From an uncultured Methylophaga sp. (lineage in GTDB: Bacteria > Pseudomonadota > Gammaproteobacteria > Nitrosococcales > Methylophagaceae), in the NCBI RefSeq assembly GCF_947259025.1, contig NZ_CAMYKO010000005.1, forward strand, positions 682,001-746,000: DNA of 64,000 nucleotides. The letters are read 5' to 3'. The notes under the pieces are model-generated. The model was not told the DNA's origin. It worked only from the letters and a program-made list of their open reading frames with translations, and ran no database searches. Positions 9,896-20,124 of the stretch are shown here, piece after piece (positions within the stretch are counted from its first letter, which is position 1; each line of letters opens with the position of its first letter). The position numbers and the translations under genes are program-made.

Positions 9896-12634
9896 TTAAG
9901 ACAGCGTGTTGAGCAAGTCGTTGGCGCGGTCTTTCTGGGCGTCATTACCCTCAACCAGCACTTCATTGAGGATACTGCGGGCACCATCTGGGTCGCCCAT
10001 ATCAACGTAGGCCGCGGCCAGATCCAGTTTGGTCTCAGCTTCGTCGATATCATCAAGTTCACCGATATCAAATTCAAGATCCGGGGTATCGTCGTCTGTA
10101 GACAGATCGAACTGTTCAGGTTCATCAAACTCACTGTCATCAGCTTCGCTCGCTTGCAGCTCTTCATCAAATGACAGCATCTGATCCGACTGTGCCTGTT
10201 CATTGATGTCGAGTTCCGGAGTTGAATCGTCCTCAACCGGGGGCGTTTCTTCACGTTGACCGAAATCGGTATCAAATGCCAGCAGATCGTCATCCAGTTC
10301 GTTGTCGCTGCTGACTTTTTCTGCTTTTTCTTCGGCAACGGCTTCAGTGTCTTCTGACGCTACCTGTCTCTCTGCGTCGGCAAAATCATCGAATTCAAAT
10401 TCAATGTGGTTGTCTTGCGTGGTGACCGCTTCTTCACTGATGGCCACATCATCAACTTCAGCTTCAGTCGTGGCCTCTTCAGTCACGTTATCGGTCATCG
10501 CCGGTGTTTCCGCGAACGTTTCTGATGCTTCGGGCTCAGTGGGCTTTTCGAATAAGGCATGACCGGGAAGCAGTTCCCTGCCCCACTGGCTGACTTCATC
10601 CCATTCATAGGACCCCCGGTCGAAATCCGTTTGCTCGGCCAGTTCTACAAAGGCTTCTGCCTGCTCCTGCTTGTAAAGCACAAACAGCAGCTTGTAAGCG
10701 ACCAGCGTGTTGGCGGGCTCCAGCCCCCGGGCTTTATCCAACGCTGAACGGGCCTGAACATAGTCAGCGTAACCGACAAACATATCTGCCTGTTCCACCA
10801 GCTCTGCCACTGTCTTCTGATCATCTTGCTCTTCATCTGCCAGTGGCGCATCTTCGTTATCAGCTTCATCGGGCGCGACCACTTCAGGCGACTCAGTGTC
10901 GGTGCTGCGATCATTTTTATCCAGTTTCCTGACCGCTTCATCCCAAGTCACTTCACGGCTATTGCGGCGTACCAGTAACCAGATAAGCAGCAGAAGCAGT
11001 AACAGTCCCAGCGCCAGCGGTAGTTTATTATCAGCAATAAACTGCTTGCCCTGATCGATGGTAGATTGTGTTTTGGCCTGATCCAGGTTCAGCGCGCCAG
11101 CGACTTTATTGACCATTCCGTCCTGCTGGCTCTGAGTTTTCTCAGCGCCTGATGATGCTGCTTCTGTTGGCCCATTGTTGCTGTCAGTGTCTGCCACCTC
11201 TTCGGCTTCGTCTGCTACGGCTGATTCCGCACTGGCTTCGTCAGCCACGGTACCAGTGTCATCGTTTGAGCCAGTGCCAGCATCATTATCGGCGGCAACC
11301 TCGCTCTGAGGGGTGGATTCAGTATCAAGCTGTGCGAGTGTGTCTTCGCCTTGTGCGGTCGGCTCAGACTCGTTTTCAGCCATCATTGACGCCGTTTCAC
11401 CGCTGTCATCCTGCAGTGCAGCCATGGCAGCTGCAGCCAGCTCCGGGTTGTCCTCCTCCAGCATAGATTGCAGCCGCGCCAGATCGGCGTCTTTGAGTGA
11501 AATCAGCCTGCGCATGGTTTCAAGCTGATCTTCCATCGCGTTCATACGGGCTTCGAAGTCGATATTTTCCTGAGCCTGCGCTTCGATAGTTTCCTGAGCC
11601 AGGGTTAGTTGTTCGGTCAGTTGGCTGATTTGATCGTTACCGGTCACATTAGGAGCCGCATCATCTTCCGAACTGACTTCCTCTTCCGGAGCGACCAGCT
11701 GCAGACGGGCATCGCCCTGCTCAACGGCTGGCGCTGATTCAGCCGCCGCATTCTCTGCCATTTGCTGCGGCTCTGTGGCTGTTTCAGCCGACGTATTTGG
11801 GATTGTTTCCGTGCCGTCAGGCTCGGTTTGCTGCGTCACCGTGGTAGCCGGACGGTTACGGTTTTTCCAGGCTTCATTCTGCTCGGCAAAAGCCTGCCGT
11901 GCAGCCGCTTTCGACATGGCAGTGATATCGCTGCGTGCCGGCACCTGCAACGTCACCCCGGCCCTGAGTCCATTGACGTTATTATTGGCAAAGCTGTCGG
12001 GGTTTTCCTCCAGCAAAGCCATCATCATCTGATGCACGCTGACACCACTGTCAGGACGGGTTTGCAAAGCAACATGCCACAGCGTATCGCTGCGCGTGAC
12101 TTTGTAGCTGTTGCCACTAAAGCCACTGCTTGTTGAGGTTCGAGCACGCTGACTGGCTGTTGAGGGTGATGTCGCAGCTTGAGTATTGGCTGGCGCCGGG
12201 CTGGATACAAAGCCACGGCTTTCCGCCATTACATACTCTGGTGGATCCAGTAACACCGTGTATTCCCGCAACATCAGACCAGAGCCTGCAGTGGCGCTGA
12301 TCAGAAAATCCAGAAAGGGTTCTTTGATCGCCTCCTTGGAGCTGATCAAGATGAGGTCCTGTCCTCCTCGCTCAACAATGTCGAACTCCATCTGGCTGAG
12401 CAGGATACTGCGGTTAAGGCCGGCTTTGTTGAACTCTTCTTCCGAGGCAATCCGCACTTCAAGATTGCCTTTTTCCTCAGGCCGTAGCGCAGCAATAGGA
12501 ATTTCCGCCTGGAACGGTTGGTTCAGTGCCGATTTGACATCGATCTTGCCGAGCCCGAAGGCATGGCTGGTGAGAGGAGAAAGAAAACCTATCGTGGTTG
12601 CCGCTACCATACTGGCCAGGACAGTCTTTTTCAT
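9896..12634 (-). CDS. fimV: FimV-type peptidoglycan-binding hub protein
   Basis: FimV organises polar type IV pili and related machinery at the inner membrane. The 912-residue protein has a signal peptide (cleavage near SHA-FG at residue 25) and the conserved FimV N-domain (GLGKIDVKSALNQPFQAEI). A LysM domain spans residues 177-232 and a coiled coil about 333-395. A highly acidic repeat-rich linker is followed by one membrane helix at 539-556 and a long acidic cytoplasmic part. The protein ends in the FimV C-terminal TPR-like motif (LDLAAAYVDMGDPDGARSIL). I chose the ATG at 12634: GAGGGG sits 6 bases upstream, whereas the earlier ATG at 12640 abuts it. Confidence 0.93.
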   Translation of the reverse strand: MKKTVLASMVAATTIGFLSPLTSHAFGLGKIDVKSALNQPFQAEIPIAALRPEEKGNLEVRIASEEEFNKAGLNRSILLSQMEFDIVERGGQDLILISSKEAIKEPFLDFLISATAGSGLMLREYTVLLDPPEYVMAESRGFVSSPAPANTQAATSPSTASQRARTSTSSGFSGNSYKVTRSDTLWHVALQTRPDSGVSVHQMMMALLEENPDSFANNNVNGLRAGVTLQVPARSDITAMSKAAARQAFAEQNEAWKNRNRPATTVTQQTEPDGTETIPNTSAETATEPQQMAENAAAESAPAVEQGDARLQLVAPEEEVSSEDDAAPNVTGNDQISQLTEQLTLAQETIEAQAQENIDFEARMNAMEDQLETMRRLISLKDADLARLQSMLEEDNPELAAAAMAALQDDSGETASMMAENESEPTAQGEDTLAQLDTESTPQSEVAADNDAGTGSNDDTGTVADEASAESAVADEAEEVADTDSNNGPTEAASSGAEKTQSQQDGMVNKVAGALNLDQAKTQSTIDQGKQFIADNKLPLALGLLLLLLLIWLLVRRNSREVTWDEAVRKLDKNDRSTDTESPEVVAPDEADNEDAPLADEEQDDQKTVAELVEQADMFVGYADYVQARSALDKARGLEPANTLVAYKLLFVLYKQEQAEAFVELAEQTDFDRGSYEWDEVSQWGRELLPGHALFEKPTEPEASETFAETPAMTDNVTEEATTEAEVDDVAISEEAVTTQDNHIEFEFDDFADAERQVASEDTEAVAEEKAEKVSSDNELDDDLLAFDTDFGQREETPPVEDDSTPELDINEQAQSDQMLSFDEELQASEADDSEFDEPEQFDLSTDDDTPDLEFDIGELDDIDEAETKLDLAAAYVDMGDPDGARSILNEVLVEGNDAQKDRANDLLNTLS

Positions 12635-12664
12635 TATCATCCCCTCATTTTCCCTATGCTGTGA

Positions 12665-13687
12665 TCAAAGATATTTATCGACCAGAACTTCAGCAATCTG
12701 AACGCTGTTCAAGGCAGCGCCTTTTCGTACATTATCCGCAACCACCCACAAATTCAAACCTTTGTCATGCGAGATATCTTCACGGATACGGCCGACATAG
12801 ACCGGATCGGTTCCAGAAGCTTCTGTCACCGCTGTCGGGTAGCCACCATCATTACGGTCATCGAGCACCTCAATGCCAGGTGACTTTCTCAACAGTTCGG
12901 TCGCCTGCTCGGCGGTGATTTTGTCGCGGGTTTCGATGTGAATGGCTTCGGAGTGGCCAAAGAAAACCGGTACCCGGGCTGCAGTAGGATTCACCAGAAT
13001 CTTTTCATCACCCATGATTTTGCGGGTTTCCCAGACCATTTTCATTTCTTCTTTGGTATAGCCGTTATCCATAAATTTATCGATATGCGGCAGCACATTG
13101 AAGGCAATCTGCTTGGGATAGGCATGGCTCTCTACTGAGCGGCCATTGAGCAAGTCAGCGGTTTGCTTGGCCAGTTCATCCATGGCCGGTTTGCCCGAGC
13201 CCGACACTGCCTGGTAAGTGCAGACATTGAGACGGGTAATGCCCACGGCATCATAAATCGGCTTCAGCGCGACCATCATCTGGATAGTGGAACAGTTGGG
13301 GTTGGCGATAATACCGCGCTGGGTGTAACCCGCTACCGCATCGGGATTGACTTCAGGCACCACCAGCGGCACATCGTCATCGTAACGGAACTGCGAGGTG
13401 TTATCGATCACCACACAACCGGCTGCGGCTGCTTTGGGGGCGTATTCAGCGGAGACACTGGCACCCGGCGAGAACAGACCGACCTGCACCTTGGAAAAAT
13501 CAAATTCGGCCAGGTTTTCCACGATCAGTGATTTGTTACCAAACTGAACTGTGCTGCCGGCACTGCGCTCACTGGCCAGGGCATACACCTTACCCACCGG
13601 GAAATTGCGCTGGTGCAGAATCTCCAGCATGGTTTCACCGACAGCACCGGTAGCGCCTACGACTGCAACATCTACTTGTTTACTCAC
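12665..13687 (-). CDS. asd: Aspartate-semialdehyde dehydrogenase
   Basis: Reduces aspartyl phosphate to aspartate semialdehyde, the branch point to lysine, threonine, methionine and diaminopimelate. The 340-residue protein has the NADP loop VVGATGAVGETM at residues 9-20 and the catalytic Cys132 in NPNCSTIQM. QAVSGSGKPAMDEL is also typical. The start is GTG with AAGGTG upstream. It sits 20 bases after leuB and about 30 bases before fimV, the standard leuB-asd-fimV order. Confidence 0.96.
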   Translation of the reverse strand: MSKQVDVAVVGATGAVGETMLEILHQRNFPVGKVYALASERSAGSTVQFGNKSLIVENLAEFDFSKVQVGLFSPGASVSAEYAPKAAAAGCVVIDNTSQFRYDDDVPLVVPEVNPDAVAGYTQRGIIANPNCSTIQMMVALKPIYDAVGITRLNVCTYQAVSGSGKPAMDELAKQTADLLNGRSVESHAYPKQIAFNVLPHIDKFMDNGYTKEEMKMVWETRKIMGDEKILVNPTAARVPVFFGHSEAIHIETRDKITAEQATELLRKSPGIEVLDDRNDGGYPTAVTEASGTDPVYVGRIREDISHDKGLNLWVVADNVRKGAALNSVQIAEVLVDKYL

Positions 13688-13707
13688 ATTTCACCTTTCA
13701 TATTTGT

Positions 13708-14778
13708 TTACAAAGCGGCGACAACCGCGTCACCCATTGCTGATGTTGACACCTTGGTGGTGCCCTCAGAATGGATATCCGCCGTTCTCAGACCGTCATC
13801 AAGCACCTGGCTAACCGCTTTTTCAATGCGATCTGCCATCTCAGCCTGATCCAGCGTATAGCGTAGCATCATTGCCGCTGACAGAATGGTTGCCAGTGGA
13901 TTGGCGATATTCTCACCGGCGATATCCGGTGCACTGCCATGAATGGGCTCGTACATGCCTTTACTGTTCTCATCCAGCGATGCCGAAGGCAGCATGCCGA
14001 TAGAACCGGTCAGCATGGAGGCACAGTCAGACAAAATGTCACCGAACATATTGGTCGTCACCATGACATCGAACTGCTTAGGCGCACGCACCAGTTGCAT
14101 GGCGGCGTTATCAACGTACATATGACTCAAATCGACGTGTGGGTAATCCTGGGCTAATTCTGTCATAGTTTCACGCCACAGTTCCGTGCACTCCAGCACA
14201 TTTGCCTTATCCACAGAACACACACGGCCCTGACGTTTACCGGCGATATCAAAGGCAACCTTGCCGATGCGTTTGATTTCACTCTCACGATAAACCAGGG
14301 TGTTGTAACCCTGCTTTTCCCCGTTGTCGAGGGTGCGGATACCGCGCGGTTGACCAAAATAAATACCCCCGGTCAGTTCACGCACAATCATCAGATCCAG
14401 CCCGGCTACCACTTCCGGTTTGAGCGTAGAGGCACCGGCCAGTTGCGGATACAACAAGGCGGGACGCAGGTTGGCGAACAGGTTAAGCTCACTGCGCAGG
14501 CCCAGCAGGCCTTTCTCAGGACGCACACTGATATCCAGCGACTCCCATTTATAGCCCCCGACAGCGCCCAGCAATATGGCATCGGCAGATTTAGCCAGAT
14601 CCAGTGTAGCTCCGGGCAGCGGCGTGCCAGTCTCATCATAAGCGGCGCCACCAACCAGGCCATAGTCGAGACTGATATCCAGTCCTTCTTTACGGAGTTG
14701 TTCCAGGACTTTCACTGCCTCGGCAACAATTTCGGGACCGATACCGTCGCCGGGCAAAACTGCAATTTTCTTTGTCAT
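13708..14778 (-). CDS. leuB: 3-isopropylmalate dehydrogenase
   Basis: NAD-dependent oxidative decarboxylation in leucine synthesis. The 356-residue protein starts with [14 protein letters not shown] and contains the LeuB signature region [14 protein letters not shown] and the NAD-binding end [20 protein letters not shown]. The substrate loop [21 protein letters not shown] identifies LeuB rather than isocitrate dehydrogenase. It is 34 bases behind leuD. Confidence 0.96.
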   Translation of the reverse strand: MTKKIAVLPGDGIGPEIVAEAVKVLEQLRKEGLDISLDYGLVGGAAYDETGTPLPGATLDLAKSADAILLGAVGGYKWESLDISVRPEKGLLGLRSELNLFANLRPALLYPQLAGASTLKPEVVAGLDLMIVRELTGGIYFGQPRGIRTLDNGEKQGYNTLVYRESEIKRIGKVAFDIAGKRQGRVCSVDKANVLECTELWRETMTELAQDYPHVDLSHMYVDNAAMQLVRAPKQFDVMVTTNMFGDILSDCASMLTGSIGMLPSASLDENSKGMYEPIHGSAPDIAGENIANPLATILSAAMMLRYTLDQAEMADRIEKAVSQVLDDGLRTADIHSEGTTKVSTSAMGDAVVAAL

Positions 14779-14812
14779 CTAATTATCTTTAATCTGTTTG
14801 CTATAGCTTGAA

Positions 14813-15451
14813 TCAGGAAAACAGCCAGGGCGCTTCCTGCTTACGTTTTTCTTCGTAGGCTTCTATGTCATCAGTGTGCTGCAGGGTAAGGCCGATGTCA
14901 TCCAGCCCTTCCAGCAGACAGTGTTTTTTGAAGCTGCCTATCTCGAATGGGATATTTTCACCATCGGGCAGTGTAATCGTCTGCGCCGGTAAATCAACCT
15001 TGAGTTGATAGCCCGGTGTCGCCTCTACCTGGGCAAACAGCTTGTTGATCACACTTTCTTCCAGGGTGATCGCCAGAATGCCGTTCTTACTGGTATTACT
15101 GAAAAAGATATCGGCAAAGCTGGGCGCGATAATCACCCGGATGCCAAAATCATCCAGTGCCCACACCGCATGCTCGCGGCTGGAGCCGCAGCCGAAATTT
15201 TCCCGTGCCAGCAAAATCGTACCGTCTTTATAGCGTGGCTGATTGAGCTCAAAATCGGGATTGATCGGACGTTTAGTGCAATCCTGACCCGGCTCGCCAT
15301 GATCAAGATAGCGCCATTCATCAAACAGGTTGGGGCCAAAGCCAGTGCGTTTGATTGACTTAAGAAACTGCTTGGGAATAATGGCATCGGTGTCCACATT
15401 GGGTCTGTCCATCGGAATCACGACGCCGGTTTCAACTGAAAACTTTTGCAT
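14813..15451 (-). CDS. leuD: 3-isopropylmalate dehydratase small subunit
   Basis: Small subunit of the LeuCD hydro-lyase that isomerises 2- to 3-isopropylmalate. The 212-residue protein shows [16 protein letters not shown], the swivelling-domain motif [15 protein letters not shown] and [13 protein letters not shown]. The large, 4Fe-4S-carrying partner leuC normally stands directly upstream, but here yceI and motAB occupy that place with only 17 bases before leuD. LeuC must therefore be encoded outside the window if the pathway is complete. Confidence 0.95.
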   Translation of the reverse strand: MQKFSVETGVVIPMDRPNVDTDAIIPKQFLKSIKRTGFGPNLFDEWRYLDHGEPGQDCTKRPINPDFELNQPRYKDGTILLARENFGCGSSREHAVWALDDFGIRVIIAPSFADIFFSNTSKNGILAITLEESVINKLFAQVEATPGYQLKVDLPAQTITLPDGENIPFEIGSFKKHCLLEGLDDIGLTLQHTDDIEAYEEKRKQEAPWLFS

Positions 15452-15468
15452 TACGCGGTATGACCTCT

Positions 15469-16056
15469 TTACTTCGCGTTTAATGTTAAATAAAAACTGA
15501 CGGGGACTGCCTGGCTGATGCTGGGCAGGCCAGCAAGTTCACGCAGCTCTTCTACACCTTCTGTCAGTTCATAATCGGCCACATTGAGCACTATCGGCTG
15601 GGCTGAGATGACGAGTAATGATGAATCACTGACCTTGGTGACCCGAACGTCCAGCTTGAGGGGCTGTGACTGGTCATGCAGGTTAAGCTGAGCATTCACC
15701 ATGGTCAGTTCTGACTGGCCAACGGTGAGGTTGCTGATAAACTCCGGTGACAAACTGGCCGTCAGTGTCGCTTGTGGAAACTGTGCTGTTTTGAACAAAA
15801 AAGAGCGCATTCTGCTGTCTCGGATCTGGATACCGGTATTAACACTCTCCAGGGCAATGCTGAGTTCAAACTGACCATCCTGTTGCAGCCCGCCGGCAAT
15901 CTCGCCAAAGCGATGCACTTCAGCCACGTCCCCTTTTTTGATGGAGATAAAGCTCAGCTGTGACTGGGCATTGTCAATTTGCCAGTCTGCCGCGGCTGAG
16001 ACGGCACTCACCAGCAACAAAGATAAGGGCACAATGGCTTTCAAAAGCTGTTTCAT
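15469..16056 (-). CDS. YceI-family periplasmic lipocalin-like protein
   Basis: YceI proteins are small periplasmic beta-barrels that bind isoprenoid or other lipids; their physiological role is mostly open. The 195-residue product has a signal peptide ending near VSAAA-DW. It starts the mature part with the family pattern [18 protein letters not shown] and later has [21 protein letters not shown] strong ribosome site (CAGGAG) precedes the ATG. It lies 12 bases after motB and 17 before leuD, so it looks co-transcribed with both, an unexpected partner for either. Confidence 0.85.
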   Translation of the reverse strand: MKQLLKAIVPLSLLLVSAVSAAADWQIDNAQSQLSFISIKKGDVAEVHRFGEIAGGLQQDGQFELSIALESVNTGIQIRDSRMRSFLFKTAQFPQATLTASLSPEFISNLTVGQSELTMVNAQLNLHDQSQPLKLDVRVTKVSDSSLLVISAQPIVLNVADYELTEGVEELRELAGLPSISQAVPVSFYLTLNAK

Positions 16057-16068
16057 AGTTAACTCCTG

Positions 16069-16962
16069 TTATTCATAAAGCGGGGTAATAACACTGTCGA
16101 CAGCGTCATGCTCGCGTTTTAACTCATCTATCGAGCGTACCAGTTCATCTTCTACCGGCGATTTAAGCACGATAATCTCGACCCGGCGGTTTTTAGCACG
16201 GTTGGCCGGACTGTCATTGGGTACCAACGGCCGGGTGTCAGCATAACCTTCCAGCACAAAACGCTCGGCATCCATTTGTTCGGGTGCCAAGAGTTCATGC
16301 ACCACCGAAGTGGCACGAGAGGTCGATAACTCCCAGTTGGAGCGGTAGCGAGCGGTATTAATAGGCACATTATCCGTATGGCCGGCGACGGCGATGCGGC
16401 CATCGGTCTCGAGCAGTACGTCATGTATCTTGCCCAGAATCGGAATAAAGTCCCGGTTCAATCTGGCATCCCCAGAGGGAAACGAGCCCTTTTCGCGGAT
16501 GCGAATAACAATTCTGCTGAACTGGCTTTCCACCACGATCAGGCCTTCTTCGATCTCGTTTTGCAGCGCCTGTCGAAACTGCTGCGTTTCTTCTGCAACC
16601 TGCTGAACCTGCTGCTGTGCCAGTTGTTCTGCATCTGCCGTGACTTTCAGTTCCTGGCGGCTATTATCCATTGTATCCTGTCTCACCACTTTGAGTGGCG
16701 TAGGCTTCGGCTCGCCGGGGCTGAACTCCTGGGCAATGATACTGGTGCCTTCCGGTATTTCACTGGACGGCACTTCGCGCTGCACACCGAAGGCATTCTC
16801 CAGTGACTTGATCACCATTTTGTATTTGAGTGCATCAATCTCGGCAAAAGACAGCAACAAGACAAAGAAACACATCAACAGCGACATCAAATCGGCGAAG
16901 GTCGCCATATAAGCCGGCAATCCCTCGGCGTCGCGCTTGGTTCTCCGTGCAGTTTCAGACAT
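16069..16962 (-). CDS. motB: Flagellar motor stator protein MotB/PomB type
   Basis: With MotA, forms the ion channel that drives the flagellum and anchors the stator to peptidoglycan. The 297-residue protein has the single N-terminal membrane helix with the essential ion-binding aspartate at residue 24 (ATFADLMSLLMCFFVLLLS). A periplasmic linker follows, then an OmpA-like peptidoglycan-binding domain (IAVAGHTDNVPINTARYRSN and NRRVEIIVL). The gene follows motA by 23 bases. No other flagellar gene is nearby. Confidence 0.92.
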   Translation of the reverse strand: MSETARRTKRDAEGLPAYMATFADLMSLLMCFFVLLLSFAEIDALKYKMVIKSLENAFGVQREVPSSEIPEGTSIIAQEFSPGEPKPTPLKVVRQDTMDNSRQELKVTADAEQLAQQQVQQVAEETQQFRQALQNEIEEGLIVVESQFSRIVIRIREKGSFPSGDARLNRDFIPILGKIHDVLLETDGRIAVAGHTDNVPINTARYRSNWELSTSRATSVVHELLAPEQMDAERFVLEGYADTRPLVPNDSPANRAKNRRVEIIVLKSPVEDELVRSIDELKREHDAVDSVITPLYE

Positions 16963-16985
16963 AGCAGTATCGATAACGGCGCTGT

Positions 16986-17756
16986 TCAGGCAGCGGCTTG
17001 CTCGGCTTCCTCATCACGCTTGGAAGCCGGCAGAAAGTTTTTCAGGATCTCACCCAGGATTTTAGGGTTCTGCCCTTCCTGGATGCCAATCACACTCTCG
17101 ATAATGATGTTTTTGTTCATCTGCTCTTCATTACTGCGCAGCGATAGTTTATCCGCAATCGGCAAGGCGAACATATTGGCCAGCATCGCACCGTACAGGG
17201 TGGTCAGCAAGGCCACCGCCATGGCCGGGCCGATGGATTTTGGATCGGACATATTGCTGAGCATTTGCACCAGGCCCACCAGAGTACCAATCATGCCCAT
17301 AGCCGGCGCCGCATCACCGATGGCCTTGAATATCTGCTGCCCCAGGCTGTGGCGGTTGAGGGTTTCGTTCATTTCCGTCAGCAGGGCTTTTTTGACCACC
17401 GCGGGCTCATGGCCATCGACCAGAAGATTGATGCCTTTTTGTAAGACCGGATTGCTGATTTCCTGCCGCTCCAGCGCCAGCAATCCCTCTTTACGGGCGA
17501 TACTGGCCAGCTCCACCACCCGCTCGATGATCTCTTCTGGTGACTCCGATTTGTGCAAAAACGCTTTGGTCGCCGTTTTCAGAGAGCCAATAAACTGGCC
17601 CAGCGTGAACCGCATCAGCACGACGGCAAAAGTGCCACCGATAACAATCGCTACCGAGGGCAGGTTAATGAAAGTACTGGCTGCAGCGCCCAACAAGATT
17701 GTGGCGATAATGAGGCCCCAGGCAATCACCAGCCCCAGTAATGTAGCAAGATCCAC
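16986..17756 (-). CDS. motA: Flagellar motor stator protein MotA/PomA type
   Basis: Ion-channel and torque-generating stator subunit with four membrane helices. The 256-residue protein is close to the Na+-type PomA branch: a short N-terminal part, then GDAAPAMGMIGTLVGLVQML and GPAMAVALLTTLYGAMLANM in helices 3 and 4, and cytoplasmic loop charges. Sodium rather than proton use is inferred from this resemblance only. The start is GTG with GAGGGAG about 8 bases upstream. A weak sigma70-like promoter precedes it. Confidence 0.9.
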   Translation of the reverse strand: MDLATLLGLVIAWGLIIATILLGAAASTFINLPSVAIVIGGTFAVVLMRFTLGQFIGSLKTATKAFLHKSESPEEIIERVVELASIARKEGLLALERQEISNPVLQKGINLLVDGHEPAVVKKALLTEMNETLNRHSLGQQIFKAIGDAAPAMGMIGTLVGLVQMLSNMSDPKSIGPAMAVALLTTLYGAMLANMFALPIADKLSLRSNEEQMNKNIIIESVIGIQEGQNPKILGEILKNFLPASKRDEEAEQAAA

Positions 17757-17790
17757 GCGTTAACTCCCTCTATAGACTTTCCGTACAGCC

Positions 17791-17819
17791 AATATAATTT
17801 AAGGCGCTATTTTACCCAA
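17791..17819 (-). promoter_or_regulatory. Possible sigma70 promoter of the motA-folC gene run
   Basis: Reading the reverse strand, TTGGGT and TATATT are separated by exactly 17 bases, 35 bases ahead of the motA GTG. The -35 box is poor (4 of 6) and motility genes often use sigma28 or sigma54, so this is only a suggestion. Confidence 0.33.
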
Positions 17820-17846
17820 ACAAACAGAAAAAATCTGCCCTCACTG

Positions 17847-19994
17847 TTAAGCAGGAATTTGATGGCGTCTGTGTTTCTTATGCCGGTATACCACCACGGC
17901 CGGCAATACCATGATGATGAGCAAGGCCACGACCAGCAATAACGGCCAGGCAAGCGGCTTGTTCCACTGCTGTTGTTTGTCCTGGCGCAGCTCGGTATCG
18001 ATACGCCGATACTTGAGCGTATTGTTGGCCATCAGGTTGGCTTTCACATTGTGGTTCCAGGCGTGATAGAGCGTAAACATCTTCGGGTGAAAGCCCCACA
18101 CCCAGGGGGCATCCTCGCGGGCAATATCCGCCATTTGCTGAATAATGCGCTGACGTTCATCGGTGTTCGGCATCACCCGCATCTCCTCAAATAGCCGGTC
18201 GAACGCTTTATTCTGATAGTTAGCGGCATTTTCACCGCCGGTATTGACCTTGCCGTTGGGTCCGTAGAGCAAAAACAGGAAATTTTCCGGGTCCGGGTAA
18301 TCAGCATTCCAGCCCCACTGGAAAATCTGCGCCGTACCCCGCCGCATCTTGTCCTGGAAACGGTTGTAATCAGTGCTGCGAATTACCAGCTGCAGATTCA
18401 GCTTGCGGAATTGTTTGCGTAGCCAGTCAAGTTGAGCTTTGCTGTCGGGGCCGCTGGCCGGCACATCGAAATACAGCACCAAAGGTTCACCGGTTTCGGC
18501 ATGACGGCCGCGAGGATAACCGGCTTCGGCCAGCAACTCACGGGCAGTATCAATGGAACGCCGCTGTGGCTGCTTGTTTTCCCATTTGTAGGTGTAGGGA
18601 TTGATGCCGTCCTCACCTTCAACATACCCAAAGATACCCGGTGGTACCGGCCCCTGTGCAGGAATACCGCGGCCATTGGCGAAGATGGAAATATATTCCT
18701 CATGATCAATGGCAATGGAGATCGCGCGGCGCAGCTTTTTCGCCTGTTCGCTATAACCACCAACCACCGGATCCAGCATGTTGAATCCGATGTAGAAAGT
18801 GGAGGTACCCACCGCGGTTTCCAACTGAATCCCCTTATCCTTCATCGCATCGCTAAGGCCGAACTCGCCCGAGGACGAGACCTGCACCGCCTGATCGAAA
18901 CTATCTGAGCTAATACCACTAACATCATAATATCCCTGGATAAACTTACCCCAGTAAGAGGTATTTTCCTTCTCCAGCGTAAAGACAATTTCATCAATCA
19001 GCGGCAACGGCTTGCCGGCATCTTTAAGCAAACCGGCTTCGGCATCACCCGGCTCCCCCTCGCCGGGATAAAACTCCCCGTGAAAGTTGGGGTTCTTGCT
19101 CAACACCATACGCCGGTTGGGATCGTTTTCAGTCATGTAAAACGGACCGGTGCCGACCGGATACCAGTCGATAGTGATATTTTTATCAATCAGGCCTGGC
19201 TGCTGATAAAAATGGTCGGCTTCCCAGGGAATCGGCGCAAAAAACGGCATCGCCAGCCAGAAACGCAATTGCGGGTATTTACCATGGACTTTGATCTGGT
19301 ACTGATAGTCATCCAGTACCTCAACCCCCGCTATCTCATGCTGTCTGAGGTCAATATTCTCACCTGATTGGCGCAGCTCCCTGAGCTTGCCGGCATAGTC
19401 ACTGAGGCCGACGATATGCTCGCCCATCAAGCCCAGAATCGGAGAGTGAATTTCGGGATGCGCCAGACGTTTTATTTGATAAGCATAATCATGGGCGTTC
19501 AATTCGCGCGTGGCGGTCTTGTCAAAATCACTGAGTTGTTCAATTTTTTCCAGCGCTTTGTCATCCAGCTTATGATAGAGAAACTGTCCGCTGTCATCCC
19601 TGACAAAAGCTGGATGCGGCTGGTAATGGATGCCGTGTTTTATGGGAATGGTATAAACGCTGTAGGCCACCGCATCGCTGTTTTCCGGGACAGTCTGACC
19701 ATCCGCATCCTGGTAACTGACTTCAGGCATGGCTGCCGCTGACAGCGGCTCCAGTTCATAGGGCCGTTTGAAATAATGATACTGGTAAGGCGGTTCGTAG
19801 ATCTGACCGGTAATGGCAATTTCGTTGGCACTGTATGAGCGGGCCGGGTCCAGGTGTTTGGGCCGCAAAGAGAATGAAGTATAGAGCGTCGATTGTTCAG
19901 CATCTTTGTCGGGATACGGGGAGTTCACGGCCTGAAACTCACAGCCGGACAGGGAGAGCATTAACAGGGTTACCAGCAAATAATTCAGTCTCAT
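17847..19994 (-). CDS. Extracellular solute-binding lipoprotein (SBP family 5) with C-terminal membrane helix
   Basis: Family 5 proteins capture peptides, nickel or other solutes for ABC importers. The 715-residue product has a lipoprotein signal (LMLSLSGC, Cys18), the family opening (FSLRPKHLDPARSYSANE) and the WNADYPDPENF motif toward the end. Unusually, the C-terminus adds one hydrophobic helix (PLAWPLLLVVALLIIMVL) and a basic tail RHKKHRRH, so the protein should be held at the inner membrane twice. At over 700 residues it is longer than usual for the family. No permease or ATPase genes adjoin it. I trimmed 16 residues from the longest frame to give a proper lipoprotein start. Confidence 0.82.
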   Translation of the reverse strand: MRLNYLLVTLLMLSLSGCEFQAVNSPYPDKDAEQSTLYTSFSLRPKHLDPARSYSANEIAITGQIYEPPYQYHYFKRPYELEPLSAAAMPEVSYQDADGQTVPENSDAVAYSVYTIPIKHGIHYQPHPAFVRDDSGQFLYHKLDDKALEKIEQLSDFDKTATRELNAHDYAYQIKRLAHPEIHSPILGLMGEHIVGLSDYAGKLRELRQSGENIDLRQHEIAGVEVLDDYQYQIKVHGKYPQLRFWLAMPFFAPIPWEADHFYQQPGLIDKNITIDWYPVGTGPFYMTENDPNRRMVLSKNPNFHGEFYPGEGEPGDAEAGLLKDAGKPLPLIDEIVFTLEKENTSYWGKFIQGYYDVSGISSDSFDQAVQVSSSGEFGLSDAMKDKGIQLETAVGTSTFYIGFNMLDPVVGGYSEQAKKLRRAISIAIDHEEYISIFANGRGIPAQGPVPPGIFGYVEGEDGINPYTYKWENKQPQRRSIDTARELLAEAGYPRGRHAETGEPLVLYFDVPASGPDSKAQLDWLRKQFRKLNLQLVIRSTDYNRFQDKMRRGTAQIFQWGWNADYPDPENFLFLLYGPNGKVNTGGENAANYQNKAFDRLFEEMRVMPNTDERQRIIQQMADIAREDAPWVWGFHPKMFTLYHAWNHNVKANLMANNTLKYRRIDTELRQDKQQQWNKPLAWPLLLVVALLIIMVLPAVVVYRHKKHRRHQIPA

Positions 19995-20124
19995 TGTCTC
20001 AACATAACAAATTGGAAGCTTAGGTGTGACCAAGATTATCATGAGATTACTGCGTGGTCGCCCTTCCCGTGATCAGCAAAATCAGGTAAGTTATCCCGCT
20101 TTATCCGCCGTTTAGGAGAGACTT

